A stretch of DNA of 64,000 nucleotides from Curvularia sp. ZM96 (GCA_022457065.1 JAJGBQ010000003.1:186001-250000); one strand, 5' to 3'; numbered from the stretch's first letter, positions 21,321-34,094 are shown. The notes: generated by a model from the letters alone, not told the origin. A program made the numbers and translations.

Positions 21321-21840
21321 ACATGCATATGAATGCCACGTCAAGTCTCTAAACCTTGAGGCGGTTCGCTGAGAGGCACGTGTTGGGTTTGGAGGACGCA
21401 CTATTCTCCTCGGTTTCCTTGCGATCTTGTGCCTCCACCTTACGGTTCTGTACCTTGTCCTTCAAGCTGCCTTCTGGCTATCTGCGAGCCGAAATTTTGT
21501 ATCATAGGCCCTTTAGGTGGTAGGCCTTGCCTAATGAGGCGTTCCATATATCGTAGGATCTCGTCTTGTTGGTGGGGGAGCGATCATTATAACATCAACC
21601 TCAGTATACGTCGTTGCAGCGCTTCGCGATATTAGCATCTAGTGTCTATCAAAGGTTTAGATAACATGTTGAATATCTGCGGCTTTACTGTTCGTTCGAT
21701 CACGCAGTCGTCGAACTTTCGTAAATACAGGTTGACGCATAGTAGAGAATTAGGTAGCTTACTTGCTTGTAAACCACGTTAATCTCTGTATCTAATTCTT
21801 GCTGAGTTAAGGTCTTGCTTTGGAATGATGAAGTCCAAAA
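21321..21840. other. Intergenic
   Basis: Between the transposon relic and the stop codon of the MFS gene. No gene or clear regulatory site seen. Confidence 0.5.
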
Positions 21841-23551
21841 TCATTCGTCGCCATGCTGTTCATTGACCTCAGCGCTATATCTTGCAAATTGACTTCTTTC
21901 CCTCAATGTTTTTCCATATCTCAAAAACACAAATGGTGTTAGGCAGAAGATAGTAGCGATTGCTGCAAGGATTGAACCAGCGACATTACCACCCAGCCCA
22001 GAAAACATCGGATATGCGAAGAGGGGCATGACCCCCGAAATGAGGGCGCGAAGAAATGCAAGTGCGGCAAGACCGGACGACGCGTAGATTGTATATGAGT
22101 CTGCCAAATAACCGTTCAAAGTGTAGGCAAACTCGTTGGCCGCAAACCCTATGAATACGAGGCCGACCATGGAAAAGGCCCAGTGCGTATGGACACGTGG
22201 GGGAATCGTCCAAGAAAATAGCCAGAGGCCCACTGCCAGCATAGGTGCTGCAATAACAAAGCCATAGATTTTTTCTTCTGGCTTCAGTTCCTGATTGTGT
22301 CGCTTCTTCTGTGAGATCGCGCGGACCTCCCATATCCGAGGTAAGATACTAATAGGAATGCCCAGCCCAATAGCGATAAATGCTAGTGAAGTCGTCGTTT
22401 GAGCCCAGCCATAAAGCGAATAGACCACCGTCAGAGATTCGGTAAAAAGATACACCAAGCCCCATGCTGTAGCACTAAGAAGAGAAACCATTATCACAAT
22501 GGGTTCCGTGACGGCAAGACGTGCCGGCCGTAGAAGGACTAGTTCCGCCAGGGCGCGGCCATTTGGAACAGCGTCTGGATTGTCATGCGGCTCCAGCTTC
22601 TTGTGGTATTTTTTCTCTAATTGACCGAGCTTTCGAGAAAGTAGTTTTGTTGGCCGGCTTTCAAAGATTGTGGTGAGCAATAGCAATGTTATGGCGGTAA
22701 CTGTGGCAGACGTGTAATATATCCAGCGCCTGGTATCCTTGCTTAGCACTTCACAAGACCCTAGAAATCTGACAGCGTGCATTACTCACCATCCTATCGC
22801 GTCCGCCATGTAAGATCCGTAGATTGGACCAACGATGAGACCAAGGGTGGTTGAGCTGTTCCAAACCAGTATCATCCATACACGCTGTGTGCCCGCGTAT
22901 AAGTCTTCGATGCTCCCAGCGAGGACGACAGATGGCACAGAAGAGGCAAACCCAGATATAAACCGGCCGACAAATACGCCCGCTACAGAGGGCACAACCC
23001 CTGTAACAAGACATCCAACGCTAAAAGCTGCGCACGAATAGAGGTACGGTTTCCTTCGTCCAAACGTTTCAGAGAAGGGTGGCATCAGGAGGCCCCCGAT
23101 TGATTGTCCTATTTGGTACCTATTATGGAAGTTAGTGCGTTTCATCAATACAAACGTTGTATAAGTATACTTGCATGAATGTGAAGGCGACTAAAGCCAC
23201 CACCCGGCTAAGATGGTATTCTTTCATGGCTATGGTCGCGGCAGAGGGCTGTTGGAGTTAGCCAAGTCCACTGCATACCTTTTGTGACTCTCTGGGTCTA
23301 CATACTCCAGTGGTGCTGATCACGGTTCTATCCTCTAATCAGTCGCATGGCTTCTTGGGAAAGTGGGCTAGACTCAACGTATAGAATTCGAGAAATACAA
23401 TGATTGCCGTGTCATGGTATTTTCGGTAGGATGACCAGTTCCGAGGATACTGATCATGGTCTTTCCTCCATTCTACGTGATTTGAAGTTGTTGTACGCAA
23501 TCCCGTCTCGTCGATGGCATTGCTCATGTTGTCTGCGTGGTTGAAATTCAT
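21841..23551 (-). CDS. MFS multidrug-type transporter (DHA1-like)
   Basis: Five exons (23379-23551, 23306-23327, 23175-23248, 22790-23119, 21841-22729) give 495 residues. The product is a major-facilitator proton antiporter of the kind that exports drugs and secondary metabolites at the plasma membrane. Features seen: a hydrophilic N-terminus with NWSSYRK, TTVISTTG in helix 1, motif A as PPFSETFGRRKPY, SVPSVVLAGSIEDLY and NSSTTLGLIVGPIYGSY in helices 4-5, the long basic cytoplasmic loop, then six more helices. Exon 2 is only 22 nt. The third intron starts GCAAGT and ends AATAG, a GC-AG intron; only this choice restores FTFMYQIGQ. An ATG at 23527 is an alternative start. It is divergent from the threonine aldolase gene across about 850 bp and may share control with it. 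Confidence 0.9.
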
Positions 23552-24399
23552 GCTGAGCACGATGCTACATTGCAAGTAAACCCCATCAGCAAGGTTATAA
23601 TGACATGGCTTTCAAGGCCCGCGGCATGATTTTCGGTGTGCCAGTGACGTTGAAAACTAGACCGTAACGTTACTAGATCTTCACATTGTGCATACTAGCA
23701 GTTCGACTACCAAAGACTCGCTAATCCCCTTGGGAAGGATTAACACCAGCATTTCTGTGCAGGGGCACACATCGCAGCTCGTTCCTCGGTAGACCTGATC
23801 TGAAGGAAGGAAAGTCGAAATACAACAATGCATTGCGGTTGTAGTATTCAGATGTAGGAGGTTAAGGGCAGAGATTGGTTGGAGACATGGAAAAGCGCAA
23901 GCCTTAAGCGAATTTACCCTGGCAAAACAAGGTCCTGTCCAGAGGATCCGTCTCTGATCCGCATTAATATGAGCCTCAACGCCGCAAGTTATGTTATGAT
24001 TGGCGCACCCTCGATTTTCTTTTACATTGGATCGACATCTCTACTACTTGATTTGGCCGGAATTCCGTCATCCTCGGCAAAACTAGCCTACTAGAGTTTA
24101 AGGTGATCGGGCGGCATGTAGATCATGTACCGCTCAGATCCTCCATCCATCATGATCGAAGTTGTTTTATGTTATTACTTGTTCATGATGAGGTTTGCCT
24201 TAATTTCCTATGATCACACAGACCCCACAATTCGTTTGATGATCATTCCCAAGTTTGGCTCGTTAGTTTGAGCGAAAGAATGGCGCCTTAATCGCACCCA
24301 TCGGGGTGCCGTTTTCGAACCGAGGCAAGACATTAAATCGACATACTCTGCAAGATACCAGCTATATCAAAAACAGCTCTTAACATTTCGTCACACATC
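23552..24399. promoter_or_regulatory. Shared divergent promoter region
   Basis: 848 bp between the MFS transporter (minus) and threonine aldolase (plus) starts. No TATA box or palindromic activator site could be picked out with confidence. A shared regulator is plausible but unproven. Confidence 0.35.
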
Positions 24400-25657
24400 A
24401 TGTCGCCTTCGTTCATTGAGACAAGCACAACGCAGGATTCTCAGGATCTTCAACCTCACATACGGTCGCGTGAAGAAGAAGCTCTAGAACAGCTTCTGAA
24501 AGACCACACCGAGTCCATCGCGTGGAAATCGGCAGGTCCAGCGGCAAGCGACTTCAGAAGTATGTTTTCCAGCACCATCGTAACCATAACAAGCGCAATT
24601 CTCATTCTCAATCACAGGTGACGTAATCACGACCCCCTCGTTACGGATGCTGGCGGCCATTGTGAATACCACTCTACGAGACGACGTGTTCCGAGAAGAT
24701 ACTACAACGATGGATTTCGAGTCTGATATTGCTGCGAGGTGTGGTCAAGCAGCAGGCCTCTTTACCATCACGGGAACAATGGCCAACCAGTTGGGCCTAC
24801 GTACTCTCTTAACACAGCCACCTCACGCAATTCTTGCGGATTCCCGAGCTCATATTCTCACCAATGAAGCTGGAGGCCCCGCATTCATGAGTGGTGCAAT
24901 GATACAAGCGGTTGAACCCTCGAATGGAAGATATCTGACAGTTGAGGACATCGAGGCCAACGCTGTGCTCACTGATAACGTTCACAAATGCCCGACGCGG
25001 GTTATTGCTCTGGAGAACACAATCAGCGGGGTTATAGTGCCACTCTCGGAAATGGTCAAAATTAGTCGATGGGCACGTAGCAACGATATAAAGATTCACC
25101 TAGACGGCGCGCGGCTGTTTGAAGCCGTAGCTGCAGGAGCAGGAAGTTTGCGGGCGTATTGTCAGCTTGTCGATACTGTCACTGTAGACTTTAGCAAAGA
25201 CTTAGGCGCTCCAATGGGAGCCATGCTGCTCGGTAATAGTGAGCATATTGCACAAGCAAGATGGATAAGAAAGAGCATCGGAGGTGGTATGAGACAGGCT
25301 GGTGTCCTAAGTGCCGCTGCGAGAGTCGCTGTGGAAGAGCAATTTGGTCCTGGTGACTGTGGGCAAGCGGGAAAGCTCAGACGGGTACATGAAAACGCCA
25401 AGGAGGTAGGAAAGATGTGGCAGAGCAAAGGAGGCAAGCTCACCAAAGACATCGAGACTAATCAAGTATGGATCGATCTTCAGGCCTTAGGAATTCAAGA
25501 TGAGGAATGGAACGAGATTGGCAGAAGTCAAGGCGTCAGCTTGGATGGATCGCGGCTAGTTTTCCATCACCAAATTGGAGACGAGGCGATTCAACAGCTG
25601 GGACGGGCATTTGACATTGTTCTATCACGTGCGACAGAGCGCGAAAACAAATTATAG
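24400..25657 (+). CDS. L-threonine aldolase (PLP-dependent)
   Basis: Two exons (24400-24559, 24618-25657), 399 residues. Members split L-threonine or L-allo-threonine into glycine and acetaldehyde using pyridoxal phosphate (fold type I). Conserved blocks: SDVITTPS (family SDTVT-PT), GTMANQLGLRTL, HILTNEAGGPAF, IALENTISGVIVP, IHLDGARLFEA (the aspartate that holds the PLP nitrogen) and the PLP lysine in DFSKDLGAPMGAML. The N-terminus is about 50 residues longer than bacterial enzymes and has no clear targeting peptide. Paralogues of this family occur in fungal secondary-metabolite clusters, where they make or break beta-hydroxy amino acids. The head-to-head MFS exporter makes that possible here, but no synthase is present nearby. 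Confidence 0.9.
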
Positions 25658-26216
25658 ACGAGGTCTCAGTTCGAGTGCCGCGACTATGCGAAAACGTACA
25701 AGCCCTTCACAGAGCGTAGCCAAACCATTGAGAGACTTTGCGAGCTCCACACCACTTCTTAACCCTCATAATAGCCTCGGTGTCATTGCAGCTTTTGTTG
25801 GATTGTTATGACGTTGACATCTTTCTCGCGATAGAAGTTTTCGTCGCCAATGATTGATCTCTGAGATTTGTCTGTTGGGAAGCATCAACACCTAACAGCT
25901 TGATTGCTGTGATGTGGATTGCGACGCACTTACATGTTAGAAATCTCCCGCGGTGACCATAAAGACGTCTCCGTTGAATTAAGTTTATACTATGTGCGAG
26001 CTGCACATGTGATTACTTTGTTCCTTAATCCGTAATAGCTTGATGTTAAATTAGCAGTGAGACGGATAATGAAGAAACCTGAGATGAATCCTTATTTTTT
26101 AATGTTTGTATGCTAAAGAATGCGGAACGATGCCGTTTTATGAAATACTCATAACATGCAGTATATTTACTTTGTTCTATTTCATTTCATTTTCATATGT
26201 ACGCATATCCTCGGCA
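25658..26216. other. Intergenic between convergent genes
   Basis: AT-rich, no gene seen. The threonine aldolase and rhodopsin-like genes converge here. Confidence 0.5.
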
Positions 26217-27781
26217 TCAGACAAGAGACGCGACAACGCTCTCTGCATCTCTTCTCGGCCCGTAATTCCGTAGAAAATGGCCGACGGGAAAGCAGTCCTC
26301 CACGCGCTCCATGCTCATCATGCTGCGTACTATGTATCCCCTTCCCACGCGGATGGCGCGGATGTCGCTGCGAACCCATTGAATAGGCATCACGACAGCC
26401 ATCATGTCGCTAAGGACAGATTCTTCTTCGGATGCAATGCTTGTGAGGGGATTTTCTGCATCCCAGCAAGATGAGGTGGATGCCGAGGCGCGCTTTTTGT
26501 TGCTGTTATTCCGTGGCCACCTGTTTGGAGAGGAAGCCGAGGTTGAAGCCGAGTCACCGCTGAAACTAGACATTCGGTATGCCTTGTGATGCAGTTGTTG
26601 GCGGCTCGTTGGTACGCCAGCGTCGTTTCCTGACGACCCGCCCGTGTATTTTGTCCACAGAGCCTTTAGGCTAGGGAGATTGACGGCGATGATGGCGGAT
26701 TGGATTTCTAGGGCGCTGACAACGATCATGGTACCCAGGATGTATGATGTGTCTAGTGTCGGGGATGACGAACTGAGCCTTAGCAAGAGAACAATGCGAC
26801 AGCAGGCAATGAGGACAGATATCCCACCGAAGCCAATGACGCATAAGACGGCAATTTTCCTGCGCATGCGTATGTTCTTCAGAGCCCAAATGGTGGAAAT
26901 TGGAAGGATGAGGATGTAAATGTCTACGAGTATGTTCTGAGGAAAGCAGTTAGTTGAGCAGCAGAAAAGAGGAGTTGAAGATGGCATACGAGAATGCAGG
27001 GGCCGAGTAGTAGAATCAATTTGTTTATGCACTTTGCGTCGGAGTAAGTGCCTGGGTGGAAGATTGCGTCAAATGGCGTACATTGGAAGCATGCTAGGAG
27101 GCTATCTTTGCCGTCAGCATTTTTTCTCTTCTCCGCATGAGGGCGAGGCCGTTCAAGGCTCGGCGTAACGTACACACTGGCAATCCATACAACAGTGTTC
27201 AGTCCCACCCCAAAGTAGACTGCATGCCGAAAATTGTCGCTATCGGGCGACAGCCGAAGGTAGAATACGAGAAACGCTAGTTTGATCACCCAGTGAACAG
27301 AGTAGTACAGTATTTCCTCGACGAATAACCACTGGGCTTGCTGGTTAGCAATAATGCGCTGGTAAGCTCTTTCCTGGGCGTTCGCTCTCACTTTGACAAT
27401 CTCGAGCTGGTGTCTGGCGTCTAGAATTTCGATATGACTGCTCTAGTAATAAGCATGCTGTATAATGGCAAGACCCGCACCTGTAAAGATCTCTTACAGT
27501 CCACAGCCCCAGTACAAAAACATCTGCAAGACACCTTGCTGTGCAAAACTGAAAATCTGACAATCACATATTGCGTTAGTTCCATTTGTGTTCGGTTCTT
27601 GGTACAATCATTCTCTGTTCAAACTTACCAGAATAGCCACGGCAATATAGTCGTCCCAACCCCATGTTCGCAGAACAATATAACGACAATAAAACCTTAA
27701 AAAGATGGACAAAGTGCCAATAAAGAATGTGATGTAAGCGACCGCATATGCAAGAGGTTGAACATTAGCTGTCAAGTCCAT
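26217..27781 (-). CDS. Fungal rhodopsin-like seven-helix membrane protein
   Basis: Five exons (27629-27781, 27498-27556, 27174-27437, 26990-27101, 26217-26936) give 435 residues. It matches the fungal integral membrane family annotated as rhodopsin-domain or PTH11-related proteins. Seven hydrophobic helices fill the first ~300 residues, with family blocks FFIGTLSIFLRFYCRY, TWGWDDYIAVAIL, EEILYYSVHWVIKLAFLVFYLRL, CTPFDAIF and NILVDIYILILPI. The cytoplasmic tail is long and Ser-rich. There is no CFEM domain, so it is not a classical Pth11. There is no retinal-binding lysine motif, so light sensing is not implied. The ligand and role are unknown. Four introns all keep phase; intron 2 has an alternative internal AG that would break frame. 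Confidence 0.82.
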
Positions 27782-30700
27782 GGTCGTAGGACAAGGTGAG
27801 AGTCCAGGTCGATGGCAGTATCAGGCGACATGAGCATTTCTGAACAAACACCAAAGGAGTGGAAAATGGCTGCCCGCAGTAAGAGGGAAAAAACTTGGGT
27901 ACAGTCGACCTAGATACATCTTAAACCCCTTCTAGTGGAGTGCTTTTTCGTTTCCATCATGACCGTGGGAAAAATGGTCGTGCAAACCGCACTTCTTCCT
28001 ATGCGATTGCCATGTTGCGACCCGTCAGATGGAAGAGGGTTCGTTCTTGAAACGGCAAACGCATTATGGGCAGAAGCAAAACTGCGTTTCTGATGTGTCT
28101 AGAAAGAGGTTGTCGGGTTTGTCTCAGCCCCTTTGTGGTCAAGTTTGCTTTTTCCCGTCGTCGAGTACTGTCTTGCAGCGTGTTTGCAACCTAGTCGGTG
28201 TTTAGGCAAACGTTGTTTCGAAACTGCAAAGATAGACAAAGGGATAAGAAAGGAAGGACTTTGTTTGTATAAGCACCCAAGATGTGGCGAGGTGTTGAAT
28301 ACCAAGACTGGGAATAGATTGCAAACGAATGTAGTTCTTGGTAGCTGATTTCTCATGAGTTTCTTGGGAGAAAGTGGCATGCTGGGCTCTGTACTCGCCA
28401 TGTCTGCCCGCAAAAAGTACCATGAGCTGTGTCTCGGGTGTGGCTGTCACAGTGGCTGACCGGGGCGGGCAGTGCGAGTGCGAAACGAGTAACACTCGAA
28501 TGACCAGGGAAAAACGCCCGTTGTTCCCCGATTGTATCGCAAACTCTCAGTGCGGCTGGCCCCGGCATTGATCGCCGATGTCACGACAAGAGCAAGTAGA
28601 CTGTGAACCGCATTGCGAGACAGCGATTGAATCAAACAAGAGAAACACCAGGTGGAAGATTCTCGAACAATACATCAAGTTTGTGACGAGCAATGGTTCG
28701 GTGATACATGCTGGTTCGAATGGAAGGATATATTTAGATGCCGCATGTAGTGGTGAGATCGACGATCGGGCTATGAATAAGAAGGTGATGAGAGGTAGTC
28801 GGTTCACGTGGAGTACGTAGTAACTAACTTCTTCCGACTTTTTACAGGATAGAAGAGGCTGGACAAAAGATGTTGCGACGGAAGCGTAGCCGACAACGAT
28901 GATTTTGTGAGTGCGATTTGGGTTCGCGCCGTCTTCGAGTAGTAGTCACAGGCGGCAGTGTCCACACTCTAGTTCTTGGACCAGAGAACGGGTGATGAAG
29001 AGAGAACATTTGAGGAGATCAAGTAAAGACAGTTCGTGGCGACGATAAGTTGGCGAAGGGGAAGAACAGGAAGGAGGGTTCGAACTCCTCTTTGTGGATA
29101 CTATTCCTTATGCCATGATTTAAGAGATTAGTTGTGCTGTGGTTCAGTTCCGGTGCATGGTAACCAGAAAGGCTGCCAGCAAGATCATAGTACATCAAGA
29201 CGCTGCACTAGCTTGAATGGCCGTTTAGTACCCAGTTCCACGGTTCGCATTGTTGGTAAGCCAGAATACTGCAATTCCTAGCGACACAGATCGGTGCCCC
29301 TCATCCGAGGTTTGTGGCTTGGAGCTTGGATGGAGGACGGATCAACACCGGTCGACGTGCAGCCACAACGGCGTACTGTTGATTGCGATGTTCGTAGGGA
29401 CGCTTTCGGGGCGCAAACGGCTGCCGTACAAGGCGGTGGGGGAGTGTGGATGGCGCACATGGTGTGAGAGAGGACGTTGGCCTTGTGACGATGCGGACAT
29501 GGATGGGGCGGCATCCAGCTGCAAGATCGACGCGGGATGACTTTTACGTGCGACGGCCCGCTCTGCACCATGCTCGCCACAGTGGAACGCGACCGACTTC
29601 TGACATGTGACAGGAGCAGCAGTACATAACGACACGACAAGGTGCGAGCGAGTGTGGTGACGAGGCGAGTGAACAGAGGGACAGCGACAGCGACAAGGAC
29701 GGCGACGGCGCAGGCCAGTGGTCGTGGAGATGGCGTCGGGCCAGGGTAGGTACGGGTGTTGAGAGTGGTGGGTGCAGTCAATATGGAACCAGCCATGGGT
29801 GCCGTAGGCGGTGATAGGCCAGGGAACCGAAGCTTCCCCATGCCATGGCGGCTAGGCACGAGTCGAGGAGCGAGCTTGTGGCTGCACGAACGGTCGCGTG
29901 GCCTGGGATTCGGTCGCCATGCCAGGGTTGGCCAGGCCGCAATTATGCAGGGCGCAAAGCATGGTTAACGCGGACCTGGGTTGAGATGGACGACGATCGA
30001 GGGAGCGGCCATGGTGGGAGGTGTGTGGATGGGTGCAGACGGGCCCTGTACATGGTCAGCATTGTCACACGGCTGGCTAAAGGGCCCATGGCCATACAGA
30101 GCGTGTCGCGTCGTGTGTGAAGGAGCTTGGCAGTCATTTCCCGTGCGAGGCGCCTGGTGGAGGGAGCCGTGGCGCGTGTGATTGGGTGCCAGGCGGATGA
30201 ACCGCGGCGGGCTGGGAGATGTGCAGTGTGGAGGAGCACTGGATTTGGATTTGGGCCTGGCCGCCGAGGGCGCTAGGGCGGATGCGGCCTAGGGGCCAAT
30301 CGAGGCGGCCACGGCCACCCCCATGGCTTTCGCAGTCGCTATCCAGAGGCCCCTGGCCGGCCGGGCAGCAGCAGAAGAAGAAATGCGAGAGCGGGACAGG
30401 TTGACATGAGCAAGGCTGCTGCAACGCCATCAGCCAGAGCCGCGCTACCGACGCAGGCGCGTCGACAGGAGCGCTGGCCCGCCCGAGAGCCGGCGAATTG
30501 GCAGGACACTTCCAGGATAGCAAATAGAGCGATCAATAGTGCATACATAGACATACAGCGACGCAGTGGAGCTTTGGCGCTGACGACGGTGAAAGACGGC
30601 GTCTCATTTCCGCCCGCGTTAGCGACCTCAGGCGGGCCAAGCAGCGCGCACCTGCTCCAAGCTCCCCATCGCCCTTTCCTCCTCGCCTCGCCCCGATCGC

Positions 30701-31046
30701 CCTTGCCTTGCCCTCGCCCTCGACGAGACTGCGACTTCCCAGCGTCTTTTCTCTCGTGCCCTGACTGAGCAGTCGCGACCGGGCCCTGCCACCGTCTCCA
30801 GTAAACGAAGCAGCCACCCTCGCCCTCGCCCTCGCCCTCGCCCACGCCCAGCACCCCGGCCATCCATCCTCAGCTACTCGCTGCCTCCCTCCCGCTCTCA
30901 CCCAACCACGCTCCACCTCTCCTCCACCACGCGACAATTCAGGCAGCGCTCGCCCTCGCCGCCGCTCCCTCCATCACTACTCCTCCTCGCCTCGCCTCGT
31001 CTCTGTGCGCCCGCCTGGCCTGCTGCACGAGACGCGCGACAAAATT
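27782..31046. other. Long gene-poor region upstream of the PSR1-like gene
   Basis: About 3.3 kb with no supported gene. The left part is mixed composition. From about 29.2 kb it becomes GC-rich, with overlapping Pro/Ala/Arg-rich ORFs on both strands that look like composition artefacts. The last 400 bp are CT-rich, as expected of a promoter and 5' UTR. A noncoding transcript could be hidden here, but nothing in the sequence shows one. Confidence 0.5.
30817..30840. repeat. Hexamer repeat (CCCTCG)x4
   Basis: Four perfect CCCTCG units followed by degenerate ones, within the CT-rich promoter or 5' UTR of the PSR1-like gene. It differs from the fungal telomere unit and is probably slippage. Confidence 0.75.
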
Positions 31047-32856
31047 ATGAGCGTCCAACCTGCTGACGCATCCGCCCCATCGACCGACAAGCAGCCGAAC
31101 CCCAACGGTATCTTCTCAATCTGCCCACCTCTCCCCAGACGCCATCACTGACAATTCCCAGCTGCCATCGCCTCTGATCCCTTCGCTCCGTCCCAAGCCG
31201 ACCCGAACCAGAAGCACTCGCTCCTCGGCGTCCCGCAATCAAGCGACAGCCAGACCCCCAACACCGGTCTCAGCGGCGCCACCACTGCAGCAGACGCCGA
31301 CAGCGTAGGACGCGGCTCCAAACGAAGCCTCATGGGTAAACGACGGGCCGGAAGCACGGCGAGCAGCAAGCGCTCTCAGCCAAATGCTGCCCCATCCGAG
31401 AAGACGGAGCAGCCGCCTCCAGTCCCCTCTACGGCGAACCGCCCGGCCTCGACGAGGAGCAAGACGCGCAAGGCTGGCTTGCTATCCTGCCTGCCCTGCT
31501 TTGCACCCAAGGAGTCTCGCATCCCAGGGGACTCGACCCCTCTGGAAAATGTTAAGCAGGCCCAGAAGGTGCCTGCCGGACGGACATCGCAGTCCACGCC
31601 CGTCAAGAAGCAAGAGTCCGCTGTCGCAGAGTCAAGCAAAACTGACTCCAAGGAACCGCTCGATGAAAAGATAGGAACCGATACGTTGGGGTCGGGTCTT
31701 ACGGACAAGCCCAGCCATGGGGACGGCACTGCCGAGCAACCATCGACTCAAGATGCACCCCAGGTGGTGACAAGAAGCCCGTCTCAGAGGCAACAGCCAG
31801 AGGCCACTGCTCCCTCACAGACGAGCACATTACAAACGGGCCACCCTCAGATAAACATCACCAACCCTACGCCAACCGCCACCACCCCAGTCTTGCCCCG
31901 TCCATCGGTAGAACAGCAGCGTATAATCGAGGATCAGACCGAGGAGCAGAAGCAGATTGACAACGACATTGAAATGAGAGATGTACCCCTCTCAACCCAT
32001 GACGTTCCTCACGAGGCAGACGGAACCGAGGCTGAAGCCGAAGCCGAGCATCCCAAGGTCGACCTGCCTCCCCCGCCACCGCTGGCCGAGCGACAGGTGG
32101 CTGTACAGGAGCAGACCACAGACGCGGGCGAAGCCCCAGAGGAGCAAAAGTATCTTTTGGGGCCCATTGCACCCAGGTTCCAAGGCAAGAAGTGTCTGGT
32201 TCTCGACCTCGACGAGACCTTGGTCCACAGCAGCTTCAAGGTAAGTTGGCAGGGCCCAGTTTTTGCTATCATTTGCTGACTTGATCAAAGATTCTACACC
32301 AAGCCGACTTCACCATCCCCGTTGAGATTGAAGGTCAATACCACAATGTCTACGTCATCAAGCGACCGGGTGTGGATCAGTTCATGAAGCGAGTGGGTGA
32401 ACTGTACGAGGTTGTCGTTTTCACGGCGTCTGTTTCCAAGGTATGTGCATTTCAGGCTTGTCCCGATAACCTAGCTAACGACTGTAGTACGGTGATCCTC
32501 TTCTCGACCAGCTCGACATCCACGGCGTTGTTCACCACCGACTTTTCCGCGAAAGCTGCTACAATCACCAGGGCAACTACGTAAAGGTGAGAAAAACGAA
32601 GCCGAAATCTCATGGGTGAACCAGACGCTAATATCTGCTATAGGATCTTTCTCAGATAGGCCGCGACCTCAAGGATACCATCATCATTGACAACTCGCCC
32701 ACGTCGTACATCTTCCATCCGCAACACGCCGTCCCCATCAGCAGCTGGTTCTCTGACGCGCACGACAACGAACTCCTCGACCTGATCCCAGTACTCGAGG
32801 ACCTCGCTGGCCAGCAAGTCAGCGACGTCAGTCTGGTGCTTGACGTAGCTTTGTAA
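31047..32856 (+). CDS. PSR1: PSR1/NIF-type protein phosphatase
   Basis: Five exons (31047-31107, 31162-32240, 32291-32440, 32488-32586, 32644-32856), 533 residues. It is a HAD-superfamily FCP1/SCP-like Ser/Thr phosphatase. The catalytic domain fills about the last 180 residues: KKCLVLDLDETLVHSSFK (the DxDxT nucleophile motif), VYVIKRPGVDQFM, VVVFTASVSKYGDPLLDQLD, and IIIDNSPTSYIFHPQHAVPI with the second acid pair. The ~330-residue N-terminal part is disordered and rich in Ser, Pro, Gln and Glu. It contains a Cys cluster (GLLSCLPCFAPKES) that may be palmitoylated; in yeast Psr1/Psr2, Cys near the N-terminus anchor the protein at the plasma membrane. Yeast homologues act in sodium and general stress responses. 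Introns interrupt the domain right after the DxDxT motif. The family call is certain. Confidence 0.92.
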
Positions 32857-34094
32857 GCATTGCTCGAGACGATAGTTACGAACGAGGATACCCCTTGCGC
32901 ATACCCTTGTCATGGCGCCGACATAATCATTTTCTTCGGGCGCGACCGTAGGGAGCCATGCTCCTACCTATTCCACTCTGTACCTTGTAATCAGCTTTAA
33001 TCTGCATCAAAAGCGGCTCCGTGGGTAACGGATGTACACGTTGCAGCACAAAACCGTGCTCGAGTGTCGCATTGCGCGCCCGGTTTCCACCACCCACCGA
33101 ATGCGCACGTTTGGGACAATGGACTTCGCCCTACCCCTTTCCCTCTTCTTAGCCGTGGACACCGGGCTGCAGCACATTGCTTCCATTTTTGCGCGCTAAA
33201 AAAACAATATACGGAGGACCGGCGCACAACGGCGTCCCTTTGGCTTCAAGAGCCACGAAAAAATCAGCAGTAATATTGGCACATACCCCCTTTTCGACAT
33301 ATGCGACGCCTGACCTTGCTAGGTCGTGTAGTATTTACTATCAGTACCATTTCCTTTGTACGTTGTGTGTGTGTGTTATTCTTCTTGGTTCTGCATTGCT
33401 GGCGGGTACAGGCAAAGTCTATTCATTCCCACGACTGGAGCGTGCTTTGATGCCCCCTCATAAGTCTCAGCTTTTGTTTTTCCTCCTGTTTTGTGTGGCG
33501 AGGCTGAAGCGTACGGTGCCTGCAGACGCATCCCGATGCTAGTGTGGGCCGGAGAAGTTCAGATAGTCAACAAATACCCCTTTTGTTTGTCCAACCAGGT
33601 TCTGGGGCCCGGCATGATATGTTGTGCATGTCGTGAACCATGTATGTAGTAAGCCAGGGCAACGCTGGCGCTACCCGATGCATTGATGACGTGGGATGCC
33701 CGACCGAACGCCTGGCTTGGCATTCACATGCTGCCCACACGGAAATGATTTGTAGTCGTGGCTAACCACTCAGCTCACGTCCCATCCAAAGGGACACACG
33801 ACCTGCGACCCTAGTCGCCACGTCGAAGAGCTGCGGTGCAGGAAGCCTTTCGGTAGCTTTGGTCCGTCGCGGAGTGTAAACGCCGTGTTTGGGCAGGTTT
33901 GTTCGCTGCTCTCCTTCTCCGCCGTCGCCGCCGTCGCCGCCGCGGCTGTGTCGTTGTCAGGCCCACTTGCTCTCATACCTTGTCCCTCCTCTTCTACAAT
34001 ACACCACCCACAAGTTCTGGCCGTGCATGGCTTCATGACAAAACAACCCCGCCAGCCTGTCCTCCTCTCCGTATCTTGTTAGGTTCCGCCCGTC
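32857..34094. other. Intergenic
   Basis: About 1.2 kb with no supported gene. Contains a GT run at about 33365-33377 and a CGCCGT trinucleotide-like run near 33920-33945, just upstream of the acyltransferase gene. Confidence 0.5.

Noticed and set aside
26217..27781. Classical Pth11 receptor (CFEM) or retinal-binding rhodopsin
   Set aside because: No CFEM Cys pattern and no helix-7 retinal lysine motif; only the shared fungal seven-helix family is supported.
28578..28820. 80-codon ATG ORF upstream of the PSR1-like gene
   Set aside because: No motif, no promoter element and no neighbouring exon signals.
29070..29095. T-arm-like sequence (AGGAGGGTTCGAACTCCT) suggesting a tRNA
   Set aside because: The flanks do not form an acceptor stem, D arm or anticodon arm, so it is a chance match.
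30811..30850. CCCTCG repeats as an internal telomere-like tract
   Set aside because: The fungal telomere repeat is CCCTAA. The unit differs at the end, and the tract is short and inside CT-rich promoter DNA.
29278..31046. Long overlapping Pro/Arg/Gly-rich ORFs in the GC-rich stretch
   Set aside because: Open in several frames on both strands, as expected from GC-rich composition, with no conserved blocks.
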